In this document: positions 54,989 through 64,000 of the stretch, in pieces | How the letters are laid out: every line of letters starts with the position of its first letter | Position numbering within the stretch: the first letter of the stretch is position 1 | Assembly (NCBI GenBank): GCA_963575645.1 | Contig: OY754466.1 | Span: 970,001 to 1,034,000 of the forward strand | Direction of reading: 5' to 3' | DNA: 64,000 nt | Source: Xanthostigma xanthostigma | Lineage: Eukaryota; Arthropoda; Insecta; Raphidioptera; Raphidiidae | Notes under the pieces: generated by a model | Told to the model about the DNA's origin: nothing | Database searches by the model: none | What the model saw: only the letters and a program-made list of their open reading frames with translations | Program-made: the position numbers and the translations under genes

Positions 54989-55689
54989 GGAGGTTGTGCC
55001 GTTTTACGAAGATAATGAAAAAAATCTGAAATAAAGTTTTTTTAATAGATTTTTTATGACAAAATTTTCTGTAAAAAATCCAAAATCATTAGGAGATTAT
55101 AAAGTTAAAAATTAAAAAAAAACTTTTACATGTAGTCTTACGGAAAATATGTCAACCTAGCATGCAAACGGTACATTTTAATTTTTTGCAAATAACCAAA
55201 TAATGTCAGCAGTTCCGAAAACTAACTATGTAAAGCATCGATGTCTTAGGCATATTTTAATATTTTTTCCAATTTAATTAGGAGACTTTTAATAAATAAA
55301 AATAATTATTAAACCTTAGCACTTTTCGATTATGGACTTTTATTCTTGACAATTTTAACTGAATTTTCAACTTTTTAATGAGTTAATTTTAATTTTTATT
55401 ACTTCTAATTTCTTTTTTTAATTATTTACTGCAAAAAATATGTAAAATACAGATATTTACATAAATTTATTTTTTTTAACCTAACTTTGTACAAAAAATT
55501 CAAAAGCTAGTCCATTAAGTAAAATACTGAAATAATTAATTAATATTAAAAAAAAATATTTATTTATGCCTTTATGATAATAATTTATTGGTATCATCGA
55601 CTTATAACCTTTTGTAAAAATGTATTATGGAAAAGTTCCCATTTAGAATTCGACTTACTTTTGATTGAGACTGTAAGGGATCAACCTTC
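54989..55689. mobile_element. TTAA-flanked MITE, copy 2, uninterrupted
   Basis: GGAGGTTGTGCCGTTTTAC at the left and GTAAGGGATCAACCTTC at the right, with TTAA at 54985-54988 and 55690-55693. 701 bp, non-coding, homologous to 7474-12507 without the LTR element. Its region near 55455 corresponds to the LTR insertion point. Confidence 0.85.
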
Positions 55690-55765
55690 TTAACTAATTA
55701 ATTAATGTACTTAATAAGCGTACTTACGACCGAGGTATGAAGGAAGATAGTATACACTACACTGA

Positions 55766-55839
55766 CCGAAAGTTTGATATTTTTGCACTGCGTACCATGA
55801 TGCCCGAAAGCGCGCAGTGCAAGAATATGAAACTTTCGG
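55766..55839. ncRNA. Pre-miRNA-like hairpin candidate
   Basis: CCGAAAGTTTGATATTTTTG and CACTGCG form the 5' arm; the 3' arm CGCAGTGCAAGAATATGAAA plus CTTTCGG pairs over about 27 bp with two mismatches. The loop is about 20 bases. Size and shape fit a microRNA precursor, but a miniature inverted-repeat remnant is equally possible. Confidence 0.35.
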
Positions 55840-56103
55840 CCCTTGTGGTCCAATATACTATTTCTGCAAACGCTCATTATTCTTCTATGTGCAAAGTCAT
55901 ACCTATATGCATGTTTACATGTGAATATTGTTAAAGTATGGGTATAAATTAATCGGAATAAAATTCATTGCCAAGGTCAAGCATGCTATGGAGTGTAGAA
56001 AATCATTACTTGACAATGCCGTTGATGTTATATAATGATGTTCCTACATCCATTGTAGTATTTAAATAATTAAAATATATATACTATATATGTAGTACCT
56101 ACG
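55840..56103. other. Stretch without recognised gene
   Basis: No feature recognised. Confidence 0.5.
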
Positions 56104-56733
56104 CAGGGTCGTAGCTAGGCAGGAGCAACAGGGACACGTTAACTGGAGGAGGCCCCAGAAAGGCTTCAGAAAGATCGAAAAATTCGCATTATATTAAAAA
56201 AAATGGTTGTTTGTAAAGTCGGTTTACGGACGATAGTTTTATGTGATGATGTATTCTGCTCGAATATCATATTTAATAATACATAACCTAAATTTTAGTA
56301 GCTGTCAGGCGGAACGTGACACATTTCGGAACGTGACACATTTCGGAACGTGACACATTTCGGAACGTGACCTTTTTTCGTGCATGCAGCCGGTGTTTCA
56401 TCAATTTATAAGACGTTATCACGTCGAAAACAACAACTGTTCGTCTCTCAACAACTTTTTGGGAATCTATCCGAAAAAAGGAGAACACCTCCCACCCCGC
56501 CCTAATACTGTCCTGGCAACATAGTAACTAAAAAAAAGAACAAGAAAAATATACGCGTAAATTTAAAAATTGTGTTTAGAAATCAATGGAAACATACCTA
56601 GCTAAAATTGTTATAGCTCTCTCTAAAATTTGTTTTTCGGGTTAAAATTAGTATTTTGGGGAAATAAGTAGCTTTTATTTAATTCATAAAATTTAGTTGT
56701 CCAGGGCCCCAAAAATGCTAGTTACGGGCCTGG
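56104..56733. mobile_element. Degenerate hAT-like element with nested repeat
   Basis: CAGGGTCGTAGCTAGGCAGG at the left and GCTAGTTACGGGCCTG at the right are imperfect inverted ends. GTAGTAC precedes and follows, but a clean 8-bp duplication is not readable. The core-swapping copy at 56203-56425 lies inside. Confidence 0.5.
56203..56425 (+). mobile_element. Core-swapping family, minimal form (copy 7)
   Basis: 223 bp, both conserved ends, several GGAACGTGACACATTTC units in tandem and almost no core. Confidence 0.85.
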
Positions 56734-57311
56734 TAGTACGTGTTATTTTCTACACAGCATTGTTAATTAAAAACAAGCGTCTCGTGTAAATCTCACCCTG
56801 AATAATGAAATTATGGTTTCTACAGCTGATTTATTTATTTTATAATCTCTCATTCGGCCTGTTTAAGTTGGCAATACGTAAAAAAATTCCGAAATAAGAC
56901 AGCGGTATTTTTATATTTATGAGTTTATAATTTTATTAAATAAAGAGTTAAAAACAACCATGGAAATAAAGAAGAAATTTGATTTTGCTAATTTCAAAAT
57001 TAAAACATATGTCATCTAAAACCATCAGCAATTACTTTCCAAGCGCGAATAAATGCCTGTAAAGAAATGAAGACACTTGAAAAAAAAATCTTCTTGAACT
57101 TGTCTATAATATCAATTTTTTCACAATTATATCAGTTTTACTTCTGTTGTGTGTAGTGTATAATACGCAGTCTTCTTTTTAGAACAAATGTAAAGGCTCA
57201 GACTTGAGAGTGGCACACTATTTTGCTAAAAATTATTTTGTCTTAGTCTAAATTTCATTTGTTTATCAAATAATTCGATCATCAAGAAAAAAACAATGAA
57301 ATATATAAGAA
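56734..57311. other. Stretch without recognised gene
   Basis: No feature recognised. Confidence 0.5.
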
Positions 57312-57636
57312 CTAGCGGTCCCGTCCGGTTTCACCCGGATGCAAAAGAACGATTCATTCATCTTAGTTACCGAGATGAATGTTGTGTCCAAATTTCATGA
57401 TGATCGGAGTTACCGTTCAAAAGTTTTTGTCCGATGGGAAAATTTTGAGTTACATTTTGCAACATTTTTCATTGATTATCCGCTCCTATTGTTCGTAGCG
57501 TGATATTATATAGCCTATAGCCTTCATCGATAAATGGGCCATCCAACAAAAAATTTTTTCAATTCGAACCAGTAATTCCTAAGATTAGCGCGTTCAACCA
57601 AACAAACTAACTCTTCAGCTTTATATATTAGTATAA
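57312..57636 (-). mobile_element. Non-autonomous Helitron (family B)
   Basis: On the minus strand the start is TATACTAATATATAAAGC, then GTTGAACGCGCTAATC, ACTTTTGAACGGTAACTCC, and the end GGTGAAACCGGACGGGACCG CTAG before T. Compact 325-bp form without the tRNA-like insert. The initial TC has decayed. Confidence 0.85.
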
Positions 57637-58792
57637 ATATAAAATTATTTTTGAACGGCATGTCTGAAAGTCTAAAATAATTTGTTACGTCAAAGCAGGA
57701 TCTATTTTCATTATCTTTATTAGAAATCTGATTCCAGCCGCAAATACAAAGTGTATTGTTCTGTCTGTAATAATATTCTGCATATAACTAACAAAAGCGG
57801 ATATTAATTGTTTGATGTACCTATTATTAAACAGTAAAACCCACCAAATCAAGACAATTGCATAAAAATATTCCAGTGGTGCAAAGATTTGTTAAAACAA
57901 TAATGGTACCTACTTACATGGAATTTTTTATTACAAAGTACGAAAGTGGGTATACGTCATTTTGAGCTAAATTCTAAAAACTAAGAAACACTAAAACTTA
58001 TCGCTGAAAAGAAAGCCCAGATTAAAATCTGTAATTTTAATATATTGTCTGTGGATATTCAACTAATTTATGTTTAATATTGCACGTCTAGTTTTCAAGT
58101 AATTATACAAGTTGAAATATAGGCGCTTCGAGCTGTTGCTTGGGTCGCGCCTAAAAACGGAAATTAAACTGACAGGTGGTGGCAGTAACGGTATTGATGG
58201 TGGGAAAACGTATCTCCAGCCGTTTAAAATATAAAATAATAGAATATGATAATGACTGAAAATTTGAAAATAATTTTTGGTTTCAAAAAAAAAATATTAA
58301 AATAATTATTTTAGCTCATAAAATTACTTTTTCTTCTATAACGTTCAGAAACATGGGGCACTTGAGTCCCCCACGCTTCTAAACGTCATAGAAGAAAAAT
58401 AATTTGTTTTATGTTTAGAAACGTAAGGCACTCAACGAACTAAACAAAATATATGTAAAGTGAGTGCCCCGTGCTTTTAAAAGAGAAAGATTTCGTCTTT
58501 TAGCGCGTTGATATAGATAAGCGCTTTTTGAGATTTTTTTAATTACCTATACGTTATATAATTTGCGACAAGTACTTTTGGAACAGCCTGTATAATGAAT
58601 AATATGCAATTGTTTCGTGATCCTTTTCTAAATACAGGATAAATACATGTTTTGAACGTAATTGCATCCAAACTGCACGCTGCTATTTTTTTCTAATTTA
58701 GAATCATTTATAAAACAGTTGATTTGCAGTGTTGCCAATATTACTTTTTAGAGCACATGACGCAACGATAGCTGCTCAGCCGTGGTCACAAT
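57637..58792. other. Stretch without recognised gene; palindrome-family fragment
   Basis: GGTGGTGGCAGTAACGGTAT at 58167 resembles the right end of the palindrome at 597-1398. No coding motif recognised. Confidence 0.4.
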
Positions 58793-58976
58793 CAGGCGCG
58801 GTCGCAGCCTAAAATTTTGGGGGGGTCACTCACTACACTAATAAAAAAAATCGTCTTTTTGTATTGTAGCTAAAAATTTTCTTTTATTATTTGGCAAATT
58901 TTTGAGATTTTTCAATTTGACTTTAGATTTTGGGGAGGGTCATGTCCCCTGTGACCCCCCCTTCGGACCGCGCCTG
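58793..58976. mobile_element. hAT MITE with perfect 8-bp target duplication
   Basis: CAGGCGCGGTC at the left and GACCGCGCCTG (one base off) at the right, flanked by GTCACAAT (58785-58792 and 58977-58984). 184 bp, with G and C runs inside the ends. Confidence 0.9.
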
Positions 58977-58984
58977 GTCACAAT

Positions 58985-60391
58985 AATCATAGAGTAGATT
59001 ATGGAGGGTAGAGGTAAGGAGACCCGTCTTATATGGGAGTAAAACTGAAAAGTGTCCAACTGAAAGCGTCAAAAAACAGTTCAAAAAGTGACCAGAAAAA
59101 GTGTTTAATGTAAACTTTGCAGTTGTAGACAAAGTAAAGTTGAATGAAAAGAAATATTTAATATTTTTAGCGACTAGAGTTAATATATTCACAGTAAATA
59201 AAATCTCAATCACTTACGTAGTCAATTATTTGGTAAATATAACTTATAGAATCATCTCACAGAGAAATTGACATTCTTCCTGCGGTGGCGCCATTTTAAT
59301 TCCACTCTTTTTGACGGACACTTTTCATATCCAGAGGTTGTTCTCCTTACCCTCTACTCTCCTTAAAATAAATCGAAGAATCTCGTTAGAGATTCTTTTC
59401 TGTGCTAAGTGCCGATGAACAGATTTTTATACATTAATTTTGCCTCTCTCCCATATAACGCCGTGTATGAGGCCAGTTTCCAAGTTTTATAGTTTAGTCT
59501 ATACAAATAAATTCTTAAACCTTTCAAATACAAACAGGATCTTTTTCAAAATGTATTTTAAATCAGTGTGGCAATACATTTCCAGAATTTTTTGCATCGA
59601 TGTCTTTTAAGGACGCCTGGACTAATTTTGTTGACTGTTAAGTGATATAATTTATTCATCAAAACTACGCTTTAATTTATATAGTTTTTCTCATTTAGAT
59701 ATCCCACCAATGCGTAATTTGATGAGGAAACATTTTTACAGAAAATCTGTCTGACCCAGATTTAGATGTTTTTGTTGAACGCACAACAAATTCGATATAA
59801 ACGGGTCATTTCACAGTGAAAGCATTGCATTGTTCAATTAATAAAATAATGACAATCCAATTATTGTACCTCTATATCCCGATTAAATATGACAAAACTT
59901 CCGCACCATAAATTATTGCTCTTAAAACAAATATATAATTCGTCAATTAGTCATGATTTTACTAACTCGTTGAAAAGATCACTTTCTCCTATTGTTGGGA
60001 CAGAGAAGTAATAAAATCAATAATTATTATTTGTTAAAATGACAAGAGTCTGTCGTGTTTATTGCAATATTGCAACAGTCTCTGTTGGTCAATGCATACA
60101 GTATTTTTTACTGTTTAACAAGACATTATGTAAACAATAATAATAATTGTTTGCACATCCTGTAATTCAACTAATTGCCGATAGCAGACGAGGAATTGCT
60201 AATCCAATGCTAGCAGGAATTTCTTAAAGTCTAGTTGGCGACAGAATTTATCAAAACTGACAGATGGATCATTCCATGCATTGTTGTATAATTTTTATGT
60301 ATTGTTGTCAATGAATTATGAGTTAATAAAACGTCTTGCAGAAATGCAATATTCATGGCATTACAGTACCGTATTAGCAGATTTTCAACAA
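58985..60391. other. Stretch without recognised gene
   Basis: 1.4 kb, AT-rich. No shared repeat or family motif. Confidence 0.5.
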
Positions 60392-60988
60392 TCGCATATA
60401 TATCAATACGCTAAGGTTAAAGATGTTTGCATCCCTTTTTAGAAAAAACCTCACAATTTCTCCACATAAATTATATATCATTTTACAGATAATTGCTTGC
60501 TCTACTGACATCGACAACTAAAAAATGTATTATTGCTTTTGTTTTTGTAAATTAATTAAAATACAGAAACGCTGAACAACGTCTGCCATCTGACGGCTTT
60601 AATTTTGAAACAACGTCAACATTTCGATCTGTCATCTGACCTTCATATTGTAATACAACAGACACAATACTGCATACTGCCATCTGACGGCTTTAATTTT
60701 GAAACAGCGAGCAACGCTGAACAACGTCACAGCAATGCTGCATGATGCCATCTGACGGCTTAGCTCAACGCTTTTGCTACTTGCGGCTCTATATGACAAT
60801 TTTAGTAAAATAATTCTTCGATCTGTCATCTGAGCTTCATATTGTAATACAACAAAAAGAAGAACATTATAAGCAGTGTGCAAAATTAGAAACGAATTGA
60901 ATACCTGCAATCATATTTAAAAAATAATTTTGTAAAGTGATAATTATTATACTTATTTAGTGCGAATAATTCGCACAGGTCACACTAG
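60392..60988 (+). mobile_element. Non-autonomous Helitron family A, copy 4
   Basis: Starts TCGCATATATATCAATACGC after A and ends with the GTGCGAATAATTCGCAC hairpin, AGGTCACA and CTAG before T. 597 bp; both ends meet the Helitron rules. Confidence 0.87.
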
Positions 60989-61337
60989 TTCAAATATAAC
61001 GGTAATCACAAATAATAATACATTGTTGTATTACAACGCCATGCATATTACGAAGAATAAAAAAAAATCATACAGCACAGAGATTTGAATGTTAGTCGGT
61101 TGACTAACATACTAAAAGGTTTCGGAGAAAAAGTGTGCTATACGCCGCCATTTTGGAAAATGGCCGCTAAAATAAATTAGTCAGTCAACATACACAAGTC
61201 GACTGGTTCGAGAGCTCGGTGCAACTTAGTTAAAGCAATTCATTTTTTCAAGGGGCAACTTAGTTGGAGCAACTCGTTTTTCAAGGGGCAACTTAGTTGA
61301 AGCAACTCGTTTTTCCAGGGTCTAGTAGTGCTAATTC
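60989..61337. other. Stretch without recognised gene
   Basis: A short direct repeat, GGGGCAACTTAGTTG, occurs twice at about 61253 and 61286, with a weaker third copy before it. Confidence 0.5.
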
Positions 61338-61662
61338 CCATGATAAAATTATATGGGATACAAGGCTAAAATATTAAAACAATTTTTATTCACTAGAACA
61401 TTATTTATTGGTCAACGTTTCGGCCAAATTTCTTGTCTTCTTCAGGACCTTAAAAAATCTTTAGTGAAAAGTCACAAAATTAAAAACACAAATTTTGTGA
61501 TTTTTCACTAAAGATGTTTAAGATCTTGAAGAAGGCAAAAAATGTTGCCAAAACGTTGAGCAATAAATAATGTTCTAGTGAATAAAAATTCTTTTAATAT
61601 TTTAGCCTTGTATCCCATATCATTTTATCATACCATAATACTAAGGTGTCTTATTTTATTTT
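61338..61662. mobile_element. Palindromic element with CTGAAGA...CGAAACGTT motif (family F)
   Basis: Arms of about 125 bp (TGATAAAATTATATGGGATA and inverse) plus an unpaired 3' tail of about 30 bases. GTGCTAATTC lies at 61328-61337 and 61663-61672, a 10-bp duplication. The minus strand carries CTGAAGAAGACAAGAAATTT then GGCCGAAACGTTGACC (61414-61445); the plus strand has the sister copy TTGAAGAAGGCAA...TTGCC (61525-61557). Unrelated in sequence to families D and E. Confidence 0.83.
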
Positions 61663-61979
61663 GTGCTAATTCTCATAAAACTTTGGAATCCTAAACACAT
61701 TTAAATATTTCCCCTGATATCTGTATAGAGAACCAAACATGGTTTTATTTTCCAAAATAATTCACAGTTTTTCAAAAAAAGTACAGTCCGGTTCCTGCCT
61801 CTATAATATAATGTAATGAATTATGATGGACAATATCATCTTTAAACCGGTTTGAAACTCAGATTATTAAACAGTCGAGCCGTGTGCGGAAGGCCTGTTG
61901 AGAGCCACTGCATCTAACGGCAATGATAATCTTTGTTCAATAAACTAAGTAACAACACTGACCGGTAATTCCTTTAGAT

Positions 61980-62489
61980 CAGTGATTCCCAAAGTGGTCT
62001 ATATCGACCCCCAGGGGTCGACGACAACTTGCAAGGGGTCTATTTCAGCGGGAAAAAAAATTGGGGGTCCATGAAATGAAAATGAGGGTCAACGATAGTG
62101 AATCTCCTAACAAAAAAAAGAAACAGACTGGACATCGTTCACCGAAGAGATTTAAGATTAAATCTAACTAAATTGATGCCAAATGTTGAAAATTTATTAT
62201 TAAAGCATCAGAGTCATCCCTCACACTAAAATCATTTATTTTTTGCTTAGATATTTTATGTAACAGAAAGTAAATTTTAATTTGATTCGTTTAATATGAA
62301 TCTAATTAATAAATGTATAAAACTAAACATTTCACTACCGTTATAAATTTAAATCGTTCAAAGTGAGTAGCACTATACCGGTTGTCAAAAATTCATTTAA
62401 AATTATTGAATTTGCAAAAAACCAATATCAGATAAGCAGGGGGTCTACCCAAAACCGAAAAACATGGCAAAAAAGTTTGGGGACCTCTG
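61980..62489. mobile_element. hAT MITE with perfect 8-bp target duplication
   Basis: Starts CAGTGATTCCCAAAGTGGTC and ends AGTTTGGGGACCTCTG. Flanked by CTTTAGAT (61972-61979 and 62490-62497). 510 bp, resembling Charlie/Zaphod-type hAT ends; no transposase. Confidence 0.92.
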
Positions 62490-62497
62490 CTTTAGAT

Positions 62498-62890
62498 GCA
62501 AGCTAAGATGAAGATCAGCTGATTCCATTATGACACACAAACACAAAGACATTTCTTAACATTGTTTTAGTCACGTGTCTTAAACTATGACCTGTAACAA
62601 ATGACTCACGAGACAACGCGAATTCAATCAGTCAGTAAATAGAAGGTTGTTAAGCTATCATACTTTAATGTCTGCGTCCGCGCTAATGGATAAACGGTGG
62701 TTCCTCTATGCGTGCTCCAGAACAATCAAAACCTTAGATACTTACTTCATAATTTTAGAATGAATAATATTTTCAGAAAGGTTAAAACATTTGTTTTAAT
62801 TTTGTGACAATAATTTTATATTTAAAAGAAACTAATAATTTTAAAACATTAACATTAACCAGTATCCACATTAAAAATATATTAAAAAAA
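62498..62890. other. Stretch without recognised gene
   Basis: No feature recognised. Confidence 0.5.
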
Positions 62891-63573
62891 TTGGTTGTCT
62901 GTAAAGTCGGTTTACGGACGATAGTTTTACGTGATAACGTATTCCGTAATACATAACCTAAACCTCCCAAAATTTGGTTTCAATCCGCTTATCCTTGGTG
63001 TCGGAATGATAAGAAATGTCAAAAGTGACGTTTGCAACTGTCAAAGTATTATGTTCTAATAATAATTAGTTATTCCAATACTTAACTTAGAAGGCGTTGC
63101 ATTTCACAAAATACTAATGCAAAAAATTGAATTAAACATTAGAAATGCAGCCGTTTTCATGTTAAGACAAGACATACGTTATATTCTAATTTCCATGTAC
63201 GGCAAACAAAGACGACCGACCGCGTCGCGCCATGCATTAGACAACATTGCATTTATATTTTATACAGCTATTTTTCTATATAAATTTGTATAAAAAAACT
63301 GTTTAGGCAAATTCTGTTATACGAAATCTATGTAAAATGTTCTCCTCTTTCGTTTAAGACTGGTTTCAAACCGATCTGATTTAAATTGAGCGAGAAATTA
63401 GCAAAAAGCACGCACAGAGTCAGGCGGAACGTTACGCGTTACGCGTTACGAACGTTAGGAACGTTACGTTAGGAACGTTACGTTAGGAACGTTACACTTT
63501 TTCGTGCATGCAGCCGGTGTTTTATCAATTTATAAGATTGGTGATTCATCAATTTATAAGACGTTATCACGTC
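62891..63573 (+). mobile_element. Core-swapping family, long core (copy 8)
   Basis: 683 bp, the longest copy, with complete ends and the largest GGAACGTTACGTTA array (about 63427-63495). Confidence 0.88.
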
Positions 63574-63639
63574 AAAAAATAACAATTAACAAGTTGAGTG
63601 ACACCATGTTCTCAATCCATCAACAACAATATACTGATA

Positions 63640-63709
63640 ACATGTGACAGCATTTGAACACTCTGAAGATGATACAAAACGTATCGAAACGTTAGTATTA
63701 AATGCAAGT
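63640..63709 (+). ncRNA. Isolated CTGAAGA...CGAAACGTT stem-loop motif
   Basis: CTGAAGA + T + GATAC-loop-GTATC + GAAACGTTAG at 63663-63695. GCATTT upstream (63651) and AAATGC downstream (about 63701) can pair as an outer stem. No surrounding palindrome is evident. See the findings for the hammerhead-like interpretation. Confidence 0.5.
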
Positions 63710-64000
63710 TTAAAAAAGTCTCAGTATTGCTTCATTTTCGATCCTTATGCCACGGAATTCTTTCCAAATACTCATCATTAACTTCAATGGATCACAGTTA
63801 CTCTATTTATTGAATAGAGTCAATCTTCATAATATTTTCTATATTTAACCAATTTAATAGCTCTGCACTGTGAACGCTAAAGATTAACAGGCAGACCACA
63901 AAACTCGCGTGTGTTCTCTGTGGCAGATTTTCTTTCGAGCTGTTCTGCGCTCAGAATCAGCACATGAAACATCATCATCAGATAGCCCCGATGTACACCG
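63710..64000. other. Stretch to window end without recognised gene
   Basis: No feature recognised. Confidence 0.5.

Noticed and set aside
18803-60910. Similar minus-strand frames at 18803, 44325 and 60632 starting MQVFNSFLILHTAY
   Set aside because: They lie inside Helitron family A copies and are shared only because the non-coding element is repeated; no family motif.
1-64000. Polinton, envelope-bearing retrovirus or toxin gene
   Set aside because: No capsid, protein-primed polymerase, envelope or toxin motif seen in any frame.

Overview
This window looks like insect nuclear DNA: AT-rich, intron-bearing, and packed with eukaryotic transposable elements. The order cannot be fixed from the sequence alone. 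No bacterial operon, CRISPR array, rRNA gene or convincing functional tRNA gene was found.

One host gene is clear: a sugar-porter (SLC2 / Tret1-like trehalose or hexose transporter) on the minus strand. Three coding exons with consensus splice sites lie at 52646-52781, 40132-40317 and 37688-38835. They join in frame to 489 residues covering about 12 membrane segments. Only the short N-terminal start exon is missing. The 12.3 kb first visible intron and the 1.3 kb second intron are filled with mobile elements.

The rest is a layered transposon landscape. 1-7469: SINE piece, 800-bp palindrome, apparently intact pogo-like transposon (3322-6002), LINE tail. 7470-12511: whole-looking Ty3/gypsy (Mag-like) element inside a TTAA-flanked MITE. 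12.8-34 kb: Helitrons, tRNA-SINEs, a core-swapping repeat family, a 150-bp satellite, a Tc1-like deletion derivative, hAT MITEs and foldback elements. 34-52 kb: gene end and introns with a Tigger MITE, a hAT MITE, a solo LTR candidate, Helitrons, palindromes and a GTAT microsatellite. 52-64 kb: more hAT MITEs, the second TTAA MITE, Helitrons, palindromes and the core-swapping family.

The most unusual signal is a compact RNA-like motif, CTGAAGA-N-stem-CGAAACGTT. It recurs in palindromic elements that are otherwise unrelated in sequence (near 49.7, 52.0, 52.5, 61.4-61.6 and 63.7 kb, with a weaker match at 1.0 kb). It resembles a hammerhead ribozyme core with one extra base. Three of these elements have 10-13 bp target duplications, which points to target-primed retrotransposition rather than cut-and-paste movement. 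A second notable system is an eight-copy repeat family whose ends are fixed while its core is exchanged.
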